In this document: positions 12,370-23,057 of the stretch, piece by piece
Layout of the letters: every line of letters starts with the position of its first letter
How positions within the stretch are numbered: position 1 is the stretch's first letter
Notes under the pieces: model-generated
What the model was told of the DNA's origin: nothing
What the model saw: only the letters and a program-made list of their open reading frames with translations
Database searches by the model: none
Made by a program: the position numbers and the translations under genes
DNA from: Lingula anatina
Taxonomy: Eukaryota > Brachiopoda > Lingulata > Lingulida > Lingulidae
Direction: 5' to 3'
Assembly: GCF_001039355.2 (NCBI RefSeq)
Contig: NW_019775568.1
Location: forward strand, 1-64,000
Length of the DNA: 64,000 nucleotides

Positions 12370-13277
12370 CTAAATACCTGTGTTGGTCTCAGTCTCAGCA
12401 CTGAATTCCCAGGTAAAGCTGGAGCCGCCTGGGGTTTTCCTTGCAGTATCCTGAAACCAGGATATCAACATTCAGAGACGTAACAACAGCTTCACACTGT
12501 TGTGTTTATTGTAAATTATAATAACTAAAAAATGCATTAATTTGTGATTGAAATTAACTGTGGGCTCAACAAATAAATATTAAAAAAGACGAAATTTTCT
12601 TGATTTGATTTAAAAGGCCTTTCAGCAAATGAAGAAATCTAAAAAAAACTGTTAGTCCTAAGACACTATATACCGTATTACGGAGGGGGGGGGGGGAGTG
12701 AGATGTGAAATATATTCATAACTGACCATTCAACTGCCTCCTCTACTGTGAGTTTTCCTGCCTGGACAGCCTGCTGACCATCCGTGATATCGAAGCCCAT
12801 GCTGACCAGTACAGCTATCAGGTCATCTACACTCTGAAAATAGAGGTTTAAATCAAATTTTAAATGTTAACATATTTTACCTCAGACATACCCGACTCCA
12901 TACAGGGGCTTCGCTCTTCAAAGTTCCGAGGTGAAAGATCATTCAAACGTAGTTTGGTCTAGATTTCATAAAGAATGCTTTATTGTTCTGCATGATAAAT
13001 ATCGCTTTGTGAGAATGAAGATGTGGATTTGTAATTCACAAACAAAAGAGAAGAATGGTAAAGTGAGTCAGGGAGAATGGAAGTGGATCAAAACACTCCG
13101 AACAATTTTGGCGCCAGTACGAGGATAATCGTAATCCTAAATATCAACAAAGTGCTTTGAAATAGTTATTCCTGTTAAATGGAAATAAAATTTTAGCGGT
13201 TACTCGCTCGCTCTTCTCTTGTGCGACTTAATTTGAATAAAGGAAATGCCTCTTACTTTTACAGCAGTCGACGCCAT
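795..13277 (-). CDS. UBA-coiled coil-UBX-LRR protein, putative p97/VCP cofactor (3' end not found)
   Basis: Twenty exons join in consistent phase: 13257-13277, 12727-12833, 12378-12450, 12054-12173, 11513-11635, 10794-10970, 9599-9704, 9097-9231, 8565-8783, 8045-8185, 6979-7077, 6319-6628, 5996-6061, 5028-5179, 4482-4631, 4286-4326, 3852-4026, 2887-2958, 2468-2549, 795-856 (about 810 codons, no stop reached). The start MASTAVK is followed by a UBA domain (VSMGFDITDGQQAVQAG), a Lys/Glu-rich coiled coil (exons 5-6), and a UBX domain over exons 6-8 containing the FPR loop (QPFPRREF), which in this family docks on p97/VCP. Exons 9-10 are Pro-rich then acidic. Exon 11 carries WGEGQRLAG, resembling an SHP box, a second p97-binding motif. 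Exon 12 has an F-box-like helix (LPTELAEKLLQYVL). Exons 13-20 encode RNI/AMN1-like leucine-rich repeats. UBX proteins feed ubiquitinated clients to p97; here the LRRs would be the recognition part (inference). The gene runs toward the left edge. Confidence 0.8.
1129..1182. repeat. (CA)n-rich microsatellite
   Basis: A degenerate CA/TGCA repeat in an intron of the LRR gene. It generates the Cys-rich spurious ORF read on the minus strand. Confidence 0.8.
3721..3904. repeat. Duplicated donor end of LRR exon 17 separated by (TTA)n
   Basis: The last about 58 bp of exon 17 plus its splice donor (about 3844-3904 on this strand) is repeated almost exactly at 3757-3814. The copies are separated by a (TTA)n run at 3811-3844, and a second (TTA)n lies at 3721-3741. 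On the minus strand the extra copy keeps a GTCAGT donor and gains an acceptor-like CTCCAG after a TTATT tract. Using it as an exon would meet a stop (TAG) within five codons. Confidence 0.75.
4944..5069. repeat. 42-bp tandem repeat x3 carrying the splice donor of LRR exon 14
   Basis: Period 42 is exact at 4965, 5007 and 5049. Each unit contains the minus-strand exon end encoding NGSFDVIKG and a GTAAGG donor. Using the first donor gives an exon starting at 5028; the second and third extend it to 4986 and 4944, adding 14 in-frame residues each time. The three donors are sequence-equivalent, so length isoforms of the LRR are possible. Confidence 0.85.
7026..7477. repeat. Tandem array (about 5 units) of the acceptor half of exon 11 with SHP-like motif
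   Basis: The real exon (6979-7077) starts after TTGTAG. Its first 50-odd bases plus upstream intron recur near 7105-7168, 7199-7258, 7309-7366 and 7419-7476, with spacing of roughly 90-110 bp. Each unit keeps an acceptor (ATATTGTAG), the GGGHHQWGEGQRLAGDIP codons and then CCA followed by GTAACT, a potential donor. Skipping or using a unit would insert 56 nt, which is not a multiple of three. Confidence 0.8.
7921..7970. repeat. G-run tract
   Basis: A run of G-tracts (plus strand) in the intron between exons 10 and 11 of the UBX-LRR gene. It could form a G-quadruplex on the plus strand, which is the template strand for that gene. Confidence 0.6.
9890..9935. repeat. (AAT)n microsatellite
   Basis: An interrupted AAT repeat within an intron, with no nearby coding signal. 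Confidence 0.85.
10207..10747. mobile_element. 541-bp non-autonomous DNA element with CCCCGTTCACACTA inverted ends
   Basis: It starts CCCCGTTCACACTA and ends TAGTGTGAACGGGG, which are perfect inverted ends, flanked on both sides by TA (10205-10206 and 10748-10749), compatible with a TA target-site duplication. The interior repeats the AGTGTGAACGC word and contains self-complementary GCGCATTTTC stretches. No transposase is seen. It lies in the intron between exons 6 and 7 of the UBX-LRR gene. Confidence 0.85.
12207..12366. repeat. (GT)n and (GA)n microsatellites
   Basis: GT repeat at about 12207-12250 and GA repeat at about 12331-12366, in the intron between exons 3 and 4 of the UBX-LRR gene. 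Confidence 0.9.
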
Positions 13278-15264
13278 TTTTTGTTTACATCGAAGTGCGC
13301 ATTTCCTGTGCGCATGCCAGGGGCCTTAATTATTTGAGGGGGGGGGCGTTAGATGGGATCCTTTGAGGAAGAAAACCTCGCAACTAAGAGTCCCATGCTA
13401 AATACTGGTAATGAGAGATGTGGGGCAGCAAGAAATCATGAAAAGTTTCAGCAATAAGAAGACATTGGGTCTTTCCCTTCTTTGTGATAACCAACAGAAG
13501 TTAATTGAGACTGGTGATCCCACAGCCACCAGTAGGCCTATTGTCTCGTTTTGATAAACTGTTCTTTTAATTTAGTAATTTTTTATTCGTTTATGTAAAC
13601 AGGATTGTTTTTTATTTTATTATTTTTTTCTTCATTTCGACACTTGTAGTTACGCAAATAACGCAAATATATGTAGGCCTATGAATTAAGGCCTATTTTA
13701 GGCCTATTTTAAAAATTTTTCATTCAATTGTAAGTTAAAATTACATGTACCTTGTTAGACCAGAATTATTTAGGAAAAAAGTTACAGAAGGAAAGAAAGA
13801 AAAAAAGAAAGACAAGAAAAAAGAACAAAATGAAGTTATTAAAGACAATAAGAAAGTATTTTACGCGTATATCAATGATCATTAATGATTCCAATTTATT
13901 TATTTAATTCTAAATGTTTCCCATAACGATAAAACCGTCATGGCTCCCTGAACGATACGAATAAAAATAAATAGGTACATCAGATACTTTTATTTGAGGG
14001 ATTATAATCTTTTTTTAGGTCTTTAACAGGAAAAATTAGTAAGCGAAGCTTTCTGAAATATGTAAACAAAGAAAATATTTGGACTTGTAGGCCTATCTTT
14101 TCATTGGTTGATAGTGTACTGGTAGACCTACCTGAAAGTTCTTCTGCAAATTAATAACACTTTTAGGCAAAGGGATGTGCCGAATTCTTCTTTCGATCGG
14201 TTGGTTTTTTTTAGAATGGACACAGGAAATATACAAGATTTACAATAATAATAATATTGCAAACTGAACTAACGACGCCATTATGACTGTTGCCTGTGTC
14301 AGTTAATAAGGCTGAAAGGTCCAAGAGAAGACAACATCTAAAAGTGTAAATTCTAAATTAAAAAAAAGAAAAAAATCACAAGAAGCATGGTTTACTTCCC
14401 ACATTGGACCGCCATTTATTATGAATCCGTGAATTTCTCATACCCAGACAAAACCGAATTAAATACACATCAGGTACACTGTACATGTAGGCTATAATGA
14501 TGATAAAAACCGTAGCAGCAAACTACTGTAGGTCAGCCATTGTGCATATACTTTTGCGGTCTCGTTCATTGTTATGCAATATAATTGATATATTAAACTC
14601 TTTCCGCAAGAACATGTTACCCTATTTCCTCTATACTGGGTAAGGCTCCGGGACATGTGCGTATACCGTCGTTACTGAGGGACCGTTCACAATGGAGTTT
14701 GTGGACCTAGTGCATGCGCACCAGCTCCACGGGGACTCTCGCTGAATGCAATCAATTAAGCAGGCTGATTACACACCTCCTGTTGTTCCCAGCGTACTCT
14801 TTTAATCACCGGGTTACAATATTCTACTCGCCGTCAAAGGACATGCTCATTCATTGTCTGGTGGAATGTAGATTATGAGATTTTTAATAAACTGTGGCTA
14901 GACAAGGTATTGTCCTTTTAGTAGTCAAAGGGTCCGTCTCCAGGCTGATATCAGAATCGATCATATTGTCTTTTTTTATATTATATTTTCTGTGTTGATC
15001 ACGCCCTATCGCATGCATGCATGTCCTCCGTAGAACTCTCTATACCGGGTAAGTACGGCCTACTTTTAATGTGAGCTTGTCGTTATAAACGCAAACGAAG
15101 TCCGCAGGGCTGATTTACCGATATAAACTATACACATGGGAGCATCACCTTCTTCTCTTAGTATCAAAATAGCCCCGTGTCCCTGTCCCTGTTATACAAC
15201 TTCACAAAAGAAAGAAAGTACAATATATATAATATGAATAATAAATCAACTGATGTATGTCGAT
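13278..15264. other. Intergenic, no gene seen
   Basis: Upstream of the UBX-LRR start. No ORF with splice signals was found. It contains repeated AGGCCTA words (13600-13720) and, at about 14681-14800, the left arm of a family B foldback MITE (see 20035-20280) whose right arm is missing. Confidence 0.6.
14681..14860. mobile_element. Foldback MITE family B, arm fragment
   Basis: Contains GGGGACTCTCGCTGAATGCA and then CCTCCTGTTGTTCCCAGCGT, matching the copies at 20035-20280 and (reverse) 53082-53300. The complementary right arm is not found, so the copy is truncated. Confidence 0.6.
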
Positions 15265-15479
15265 TTAAATAGAGTCAGCTCCCGCTTGCAACAATGTCCC
15301 CATTTCCTGCGGCAATGTGAGATTGTTGTCGCTCGGATGCCTTGCCATAACAGTCAGAATAACAGTAGAGATGCAGTTTTGATAACGACCATTTGCCCAA
15401 GGCATCCGGGTATCCTTGATCCGTAAGTCGAAATTACAGAGGAGATTTTGTAGCTTGTTACGAAGAGAAAGATGGCCTA
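15265..15479 (-). other. Candidate downstream exon of the small membrane-protein gene
   Basis: An open stretch of about 70 codons follows a good acceptor (TTTTTTAG) and ends at TAA, with a basic then mixed composition (RIKDTRMPWANGRYQ). It could be the last exon of the gene at 16052-16483, but that upstream ORF closes with its own TAA six bases before a GTGAGT donor. No in-phase join was found, so this may be 3' UTR. Confidence 0.3.
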
Positions 15480-16051
15480 AAAAAGAATGTGAAAAGACAT
15501 TACTATAGAAGAATGTATAGGGCAATAAAACAAAACAAACCAATAAAAAACCCATATATGATATGAAAATGCATTACTATTTACCGTTTTTGCCTGTTCT
15601 TTGTTAAGCATGTTTTTTTTAATGAGAAATAATAATACTTGATCATTTCAAATAAAAAAAAAACGTAAGCAGCTATAGTTATGATCTTTCGCAAAACTGT
15701 CTTACACACTGGAATTGAACGATACTACAAACACAAAAATTACTTAGGTCAAGAAATTCTAGATAACATAAACTAAGAGTTCATATATATACCAAGCGGG
15801 TGAGTTAACTTCATATATCATTTGGATCATGCTCAGATTGTTGCTGCAGACGTTTGAAACGTGTTTAATTATTAAGCTTAATACAAATACGTAAGTCCTC
15901 ACTTTTAAACATAAATCAAGTTGAGATCCACTAAAAACCGCCAACATCACCAAAGGTGATATTAAAATTCCAGTTAATGTTGACTTGATATATTTTATAA
16001 TAATATATACTGTATTATTCTGGATATGTAAGTAATATTATATACTCACAA

Positions 16052-16483
16052 TTAAACGTATTTGTTTGGATAAATCTGTTGCTTTCCTTGTAGCACCCGC
16101 AACTCCTTGACAGGGTTTTCCTCATCAACGCTGGAAATCACGCGACGTAACACCTGAAATAGAGACCGCCTTTCCGTCCTTGTGACAGTAACGTTAATTG
16201 ACCTCAAAGGAAATGCTCCTGCAGACTTGTCTGGTGTTTCTGGCACGCTTATGTCTATTTTAATGGTAGGGTTTTGGGTTGTGTAGAGCATAAATGTTAA
16301 CTGGAGGACGCACACACTCAGCGCTATGATTGTCAAATAAATTGTTATAAAATCGTAGTCGGTTAGTCCTTTACTTGTCTGGTCGAGGTCAGGTTTCCCT
16401 TTCTTCGTCTGTTCTTCCGTCTCTGTGACGCCTTCTAAGGAATTCCCTATGTTAAGTCTTGTCTCTTTTTCAGTGGGTGACAT
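16052..16483 (-). CDS. Small single-pass membrane protein, unrecognised
   Basis: 143 codons from ATG at 16483 to TAA at 16052. An N-terminal hydrophilic, Thr/Glu/Lys-rich segment (about residues 1-40) is followed by one hydrophobic helix (FITIYLTIIALSVCVLQL, about residues 45-66) and a polar C-terminal region with a possible N-glycosylation site (NVT). No family is recognised. A GTGAGT donor lies just after the stop, so there may be a spliced 3' UTR or an alternative C-terminus using 15265-15479. The start codon and first eight codons are repeated in the duplicate at 18190-18215, where the rest falls in the N gap. Confidence 0.45.
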   Translation of the reverse strand: MSPTEKETRLNIGNSLEGVTETEEQTKKGKPDLDQTSKGLTDYDFITIYLTIIALSVCVLQLTFMLYTTQNPTIKIDISVPETPDKSAGAFPLRSINVTVTRTERRSLFQVLRRVISSVDEENPVKELRVLQGKQQIYPNKYV

Positions 16484-17924
16484 GTTTGGTGCTCGGAGAC
16501 AATTAGGGTGTAACGAAAGCGGTGTATCAGCTCACAGCTAGCGTGTGTTGTTCTACTGCTTTTCCCAGTTCAAAATTATGCGTCTGTCGGCCCGAGGAGA
16601 TGGTCTTCGATGGCGCAGAGATCTGTTCCAAAGCGTCTTCTCTCAAAACAAAGTTCTCCGACGACTCGTTCAGCTCTCCGGTGTGACCCTTTTTTTAATT
16701 CTACTTCACTATGCGATGTCCTTAACCGCAGCACGTGAGTTGAACGCTATGGGACTAACTGGCCTCAGGCACCTAGTACGCTATATGGCAAATCTGTTGA
16801 AGTACTGTCGCAAACCCGCGGTAGCGAGGACAGATCATTCGCATTACCTCCGATAAAAAAGCACCCAGTAGGCCTGTTCACACCTGCTTTTCAAATAAAA
16901 CACAAGCCGGTTTCTCTGGGTTTATTTGCTAACGTGTCGTGGTGTCAGGTCAGCCTTTTGTAAGCATTTAAAATACAGGTGAAGTCCCTGGATATTTGAT
17001 ACTGGAAAAACACGAGCCGTGATTTCTTTGTCCTGGTTATTATTGCTTGTTGGTTTATTTTACAGTCATTTAGTGGTTATGTTTCTCCGAACTCCTCTGT
17101 GGTGTCCTCCGCGTCCCCAGTCTATCTTGTGCGTTCACCTAACTGAGCGCCGTGACAATATAGTATAAATACCAGCATAAAGGCAATAGATCCCAATCAG
17201 AGCGTATACTTATGTATTCTGTATACTGTAGATACACGTGCTATCACAACCGGGAGATGATCAGATTGCTGATTGAACGAAAGGGTATAATCAGAATATG
17301 GCGTAAAATGCTGGCCATTATCTCTAATCTGTTTAATGCAAATGAGGATTTTAATGTAGGAAGTGAACGCGGCTATTTTGCCTAGATAAATACTTGTATT
17401 TCTATAAAGGTTGGGGGAAAGAGAGTCATACAGCGTGCACCGGTGCAAAAACTCCTGGTGGGAATAATTTTAATTGGACTAGGTACACTGACAAACTGAA
17501 AGCAATCACTAATATTTAATTCTAAAAAATAAAAATTTATTGACCAGAATAAAGTATTTTATATATATTTATAGGATAACTACAAAAAGGGGAAAAATAC
17601 AATATGTTATAAAATGCGTTATGCATAGCAAGGTGTACATGAAAATGGATAAAACCCGTATAATACTCTTCAATGTGGAACAAAGAAGAACGCATAAATC
17701 TCCCGTATATTTCTTCCCCATAAATGACTATAGGCTTCAATATGGATATAAATATCCATAACTACATATGTATGACCCGTCCTTTGCAAGGTGTTTGGAA
17801 CCTTTAAGGTGCTGAGGTCAAAGGAATAATTAGTTTATTTATAGCTGCTAGGACCCAACATAAAGTTATTTTCTATCCTAGAAAGCTGGAACTAGACACC
17901 CGTTTGATATTTATTTATTTATTT
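16458..17924. repeat. Duplicated block, copy 1
   Basis: Nearly identical (SNP-level plus small indels) to 18190-19657, in direct orientation, offset 1732-1738. Copy 1 ends inside an ATTT microsatellite exactly where the N gap begins. Apart from the divergent starts at its left end the block has no supported gene. Confidence 0.9.
16578..16856 (+). CDS. Divergent ORF with signal-anchor-like helix, uncertain
   Basis: 93 codons starting at ATG 16578, about 95 bp from the divergent ATG at 16483. It has a basic N-terminus (RLSARGDGLRWRR), one hydrophobic helix (LVQLSGVTLFLILLHYAMSL) and a basic tail, the topology of a type II signal-anchor. The corresponding sequence in the duplicate (ATG at 18310) has one T fewer in the T-run and stops after 38 codons. 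It may therefore be non-coding, an allele-specific ORF, or a first exon whose partner exons are missing. Confidence 0.25.
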   Translation: MRLSARGDGLRWRRDLFQSVFSQNKVLRRLVQLSGVTLFLILLHYAMSLTAARELNAMGLTGLRHLVRYMANLLKYCRKPAVARTDHSHYLR

Positions 17925-18189
17925 NNNNNNNNNNNNNNNNNNNNNNNNNNNNNNNNNNNNNNNNNNNNNNNNNNNNNNNNNNNNNNNNNNNNNNNNNNNN
18001 NNNNNNNNNNNNNNNNNNNNNNNNNNNNNNNNNNNNNNNNNNNNNNNNNNNNNNNNNNNNNNNNNNNNNNNNNNNNNNNNNNNNNNNNNNNNNNNNNNNN
18101 NNNNNNNNNNNNNNNNNNNNNNNNNNNNNNNNNNNNNNNNNNNNNNNNNNNNNNNNNNNNNNNNNNNNNNNNNNNNNNNNNNNNNNNNN
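17925..18189. other. Assembly gap (N)
   Basis: 265 Ns between the two copies of the 1.47-kb block. Confidence 1.
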
Positions 18190-19657
18190 CTTGTCTCTTT
18201 TTCAGTGGGTGACATGTTTGGTGCTCGGAGACAATTAAGGTGTAACGAAAGCGGTGTATCAGCTCACAGCTAGCGTGTGTTGTTTTACTGCTTTTCACAG
18301 TTCAAAATTATGCGTCTGTCGGCGCGAGGTGGTCTTCGATGGCGCAGAGTTCTGTTCCCAAGCGTCTTCTCTCAAAACAAAGTCCCCCGACGACTCGTTC
18401 AGCTCTCCGGTGTGACCCTTTTTTAACTCTCCTTCACTATGCGATGTCCTTAACGCCGCAGCGCGTGAGTTGAACGCTATGGGACTAACTGGCCTTAGGC
18501 ACCTAGTACGCTATATGGCGAATCTGTTAAAGCACTGTCGCAAACCCGGTAGCGAGGACAGATCGTTCGCATTACCTCTGATATAAAAAGCACCCAGTAG
18601 GCCTGTTCACACCTGCTGTTCAAATAAAACAGAAGCCGGTTTCTCTGGGTTTATTTGCTAACGTGTCGTGGTGTCAGGTCAGCCTTTTGTAAGCCTTTAA
18701 AATACAGGTGAAGTCCTGGATATTTGATACTGGAAAAACACGAGCCGTGATTTCTTTATCCTGGTTATTATTGCTTGTTGGTTTATTTTACAGTCATTCA
18801 GTGGCGATGTTTCTCCGAACTCCTCTGTGGTGTCCTCCGCGTCCCCAGTCTATCTTGTGCGTTCACCTAACTGAGCGCTGTGACAATATAATATAAATAC
18901 CAGCATAAAGGCAATAGATCCCAATCAGAGCGTATACTTATGTATACTAATATATTCTGTATGCTGTAGATGCACGTGCTATCACAACCGGGAGATGATC
19001 AGATTGCTGATTGAACGAAAGGGTATAATCAGAATATGGCGTAAAATGCTGGCCATTATCTCTAATCTGTTTAATGCAAATGAGGATTTTAATGTAGGAA
19101 GTGAACGCGGCTGTTTTGCCTAGATAAATACTTGTATTTCTATAAAGGTTGGGGGAAAGAGAGTCATACAGCGTGCACCGGTGCAAAAACTCCTGGTGGG
19201 AATAATTTGAATTGGACTAGGTACACTGACAAACTGAAAGCAATCACTAATATTTAATTCTAAAAAATAAAAATTTATTGACCAGAATAAAGTATTTTAT
19301 ATATATTTATAGGATAACTACAAAAAGGGGAAAAATACAATATGTTATAAAATGCGTTATGCATAGCAAGGTGTACATGAAAATGGATAAAACCCGTATA
19401 ATACTCTTCAATGTGGAACAAAGAAGAACGCATAAATCTCCCGTATATTTCTTCCCCATAAATGACTATAGGCTTCAATATGGATATAAATATCCATAAC
19501 TACATATGTATGACCCGTCCTTTGCAAGGTGTTTGGAACCTTTAAGGTGCTGAGGTCAAAGGAATAATTAGTTTATTTATAGCTGCTAGGACCCAACATA
19601 AAGTTATTTTCTATCCTAGAAAGCTGGAACTAGACACCCGTTTGATATTTATTTATT
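18190..19657. repeat. Duplicated block, copy 2
   Basis: The second copy of 16458-17924. It contains the first eight codons of the minus-strand membrane protein (18190-18215, then N) and the frame-broken plus ORF at 18310-18426. It continues through the ATTT repeat that truncates copy 1. Confidence 0.9.
18310..18426 (+). pseudogene. Broken copy of the 16578 ORF
   Basis: Starts MRLSARGGLRWRR and stops after 38 codons. A codon is missing near the start, and the T-run before the hydrophobic helix has six Ts instead of seven, producing TAA. Confidence 0.45.
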
Positions 19658-19745
19658 TATTTATTTATTTTTTTTTTGCATTTATTTATTTCAGCCCCTT
19701 GCTTAGTTGTTTGCCCCAGCCACCCCTCCACCCTCCCCCCACTCG

Positions 19746-19749
<4 letters not shown>

Positions 19750-19795
<46 letters not shown>
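19750..19795. repeat. (CA)n microsatellite
   Basis: CA repeat into which the element at 19796-19921 is inserted; CA continues at 19922-19934. Confidence 0.9.
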
Positions 19796-19796
<1 letters not shown>

Positions 19797-19921
19797 AGGG
19801 GCGGATCCAGACATATTTTCTGACAGTCTTCCCAATTTTTTTTTTTTGTTGTTGATCCATCCCCATTTTTGACCGTCTTCCGACAGAAAAAGACCCAGAA
19901 GACGGCCTAAATCCGCCCCTG
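19796..19921. mobile_element. hAT-like MITE inserted in a CA repeat
   Basis: 126 bp with inverted ends CAGGGGCGGATCCAGA and CTAAATCCGCCCCTG, the end type seen on many hAT non-autonomous elements. Both flanks are CACACACA, so an 8-bp target duplication is possible but cannot be separated from the microsatellite. Confidence 0.75.
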
Positions 19922-20034
19922 CACACACACACACATATAGTAAAAGTATTTCTGGCACCCTTTCGCTAAGCCCCCTGACATTATTAAGAAGCCCACGGCT
20001 ACGCGTTTTAAACCTTTTGTATAACTTTACGACC

Positions 20035-20280
20035 CCATTCACATAGACACTATCGGTCTACGTACATCGATCCAACTCTGCGGGGACTCTCGCTGAGTGC
20101 AATCAGCTTAACTAAATGACACGCCTCCTCTTGTTTCCAACTTACTCATATAATCACAAACTTTTTTTGTATTTTACTTAACGTCAGAATCTGTTAAACT
20201 GATTACATTCAGCGAGAACCCCCTGGGAGATGAATAAATCTACTTAGATCGGAGGTGTCTGTAGGAATAGGGCCTAAAAT
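20035..20280. mobile_element. Foldback MITE family B, complete copy
   Basis: The left arm carries GCGGGGACTCTCGCTGAGTG and the right arm GATTACATTCAGCGAGAACC. The outer ends CCCATTCACATAGACAC and GTGTCTGTAGGAATAGGG are also roughly inverted. The interior contains CACGCCTCCTCTTGTTTCC, shared with 14681 and, reversed, 53082-53300. Confidence 0.65.
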
Positions 20281-21550
20281 ATAATTTCAATTTAAATTAG
20301 ACACATGGGCCTACTAGCTGCGTGCTGTTGATTTATCATGTTATCCTAGGATATATACCATTTTTCACGATGACACCTTGATCCTAGTGTCATTGCTACA
20401 TTATACTGCAGATGAAAATATTATCATGTCGAGCTCATCTTCTGCATCTTGTGCAAGTTCATTTGTATAGACGTGACTATATTGCACACTTGATTCATGA
20501 GTTACTCTATTCAATTTGACAGCTGTGTTGTTTTTGTTGATTCATTATTTATTTGGCATTTTTGTCTGATCTACCAGCATATGAGCACCACAAAATACAT
20601 ATTCATATAGCCATAAACACGGTCTGAGTAGGCACTGCAGTAGTATTTCTTAATATTATATTATATTTACTAATTCTCAGCCAGAGTGTACTCTCACAAA
20701 AGGTGAATTCAGCTAGGAAGATTAGAAATAAACTTGTGGTTTTGGATATTTATACCTGAATAAGATGTTTTAGTAAAGACGTACATAGTACTACACGAAT
20801 AACGTCAAAAAGTAATGCAGAAATCCAAAAACAAAGAGAAAGGTGGATCAGGTGAAGTTGTAAAAAACAACACGTCACTATCACTTTTATAAAAAGGTAT
20901 TACCTGACTCTTGGTCAAATACAACCTTTTTTTTATTAAAATATTCACCCGAGAGTAACAAAAGGACATCGAGATTACAAATATATACATATAGCTTATG
21001 ATAGGCCTACTTATCACAGTGGATATTAAATGACAATAATTCATATAGTAGGGCAAGCTCATGTAACAGCTGTAATAAAGTATCACGTAACATACATATT
21101 CATATATTAAAATGAGCCCAGTTTTGTTATGGGTCTTCATCTGACAAGATAAGGATATAAGTACTCATTTAAAGTAATTATTCCGATTATTTGCAAATTA
21201 GTCATTGATGTTCATGGTGACTATGTGGCAATCTTTATCAGTTTGTACACTTGAGTATACGGGGTAAGTGATTTAGGCCTACATCAGTATTTTTTTTAGA
21301 ACCAAACTTTTCACACCTGAGTCACGTGCGGAGATGGGATTTAGTGAATGTGACACTTGGTGTTATTTAAAAGTTTGGAAATTATAGAATCTAAAATGGG
21401 TTTACATATTGTAATTTTTGATAGGATATAGTGCCAACTTTAGTGATAAAGGGGGGAGTGATATTTTTGCTGTGAAAGGTCTGCATGTACTAGTAGGCCT
21501 ATGAGGCTTCATTATTACTGGGTGTTGAACGGTTTGTGAGCCTATGTCCT
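20281..21550. other. Intergenic, nothing recognised
   Basis: AT-rich DNA without spliced ORFs or recognisable repeats on either strand. Confidence 0.5.
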
Positions 21551-21559
21551 TTAATGTGT

Positions 21560-21591
<32 letters not shown>

Positions 21592-21985
21592 CATCTTTGG
21601 TAGTAATTAATGGTATCTGTATCTGTCCATGTACGTCTAAAGACACCAATACTGGTATGAAGTAGACGGGTAGAAGAGAGCGCATGGGAAACTTAGTCAA
21701 ATAGTAGTCCTGATCTAAAGCTTTCAACAGTTTCAGCGTTTTTACTTGTTGGTCACTGAGTCCATTCCAATCGGAAACTGTTCTGACGAAGAAAGAGTTT
21801 TTTCTGACGAGTGTTTTACAACGTTGTAAGCGAAAACAGCGACTGTTATAAGTACTATTCACAATGTTTTCAGAGTCAAAGTCAGTGAAAGATTTAGCCC
21901 TTATACATGTACGACGTTTGTTAGAGACTAGAAATGGTTTGAAATTTAAGAGAAATTTAAAGCAGTCTAAAATAAAGCACCACAA
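21551..21985 (-). mobile_element. 5'-truncated non-LTR retrotransposon (RT C-terminus and 3' tail)
   Basis: The minus-strand ORF contains RKNSFFVRTVSDWNGLSDQ, the typical C-terminal motif of LINE reverse-transcriptase polyproteins (family usage KNSFFPRT..WN.LP). It is followed by a short 3' region and an ATT-repeat tail (21557-21591 on the plus strand). No catalytic RT motifs are present, so it is a dead 5'-truncated insertion. Confidence 0.75.
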
Positions 21986-22209
21986 TTAACGGTCTGCAAT
22001 TTATTTTAAATAAGTAACACACTTTATAGTCATGTTTTTATCATATCCAAATTAAAGAAACGATGAAGGCGTAGAACAAGAGAAAAATAAGAGACAGTAC
22101 GGCGTGGAGAAAAGTAAACCCAAGAGAGGCCGAGCGAGAAAGCTACATCGATGTCAAGTTAAAACCCATCTTAGCTGAACCAGAAGTAAACACAAATAAG
22201 AAGACGAAG

Positions 22210-23001
22210 ATGCGGCATTTGTTCGGCGTGTTTATTACAGCGCTTTCGTGTGTTATCCCGATAGTCCAGCCTGAGGTATGAGTAGCTTTTATAACATAAC
22301 AGAAAAACGACATACAGACATATTTGTGGAAGTTTTTCCAGTTCTTTCACCAAAACAGGGGTGTTTTGCTTTAACGTTGACGCTCTCTGGGTTTGTGCAG
22401 CTTACATAAGAGTGTGAGTGTCTCTTGTCCTAGTTTTGGCGTTACATGCCAGGTATATACCGCGAGTTGTTCACACTAACAGCACACCTAAATGTTATAA
22501 ACATACGTGTATAGTTCCTCCTGTGCAGTATTAGCTGATGCCCCTTGTTGTTAGTGTTTGTGTGTGTTGGGGAGGGGGGAGGGGGGTCTGTCATCACCCA
22601 AGTCTTAATACTGAAGTGGCCAGTAATTTACAGACATTTACTGGCTACTGCTGCGTTTGCTACCATGTGACATGGGGCCAACTGGTAGTTAGTGATTGTA
22701 ACAGTGAAAACTATTTTAACCTACAGACAGAGGGTTCCCCAGGCTTTGGAGTACAGGGAATACAAAATGTTGATCTGTAATTTTATCACTGATTTAAGGA
22801 AGTCCAACTACAAGTATACCATTATTCTAGGTAAAAAATCATAAAACGTCCAGTCGTATTTGAAAATATAGACAGTCTTTTGAGGCCAGAGCCTGACCAA
22901 GTGATTGCTGGATATGGCTCACCAGGGAAAGCCTTACCTGATAAATGACATACAGATATATGCTAACTAATAATGCAGAGATCTAGGGCATCATAGGCCT
23001 G

Positions 23002-23057
<56 letters not shown>

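Noticed and set aside
17197-17761. ORFs in the duplicated block (also 18947-19499)
   Set aside because: Identical in both copies simply because the DNA is nearly identical; no domains, splice signals or codon bias.
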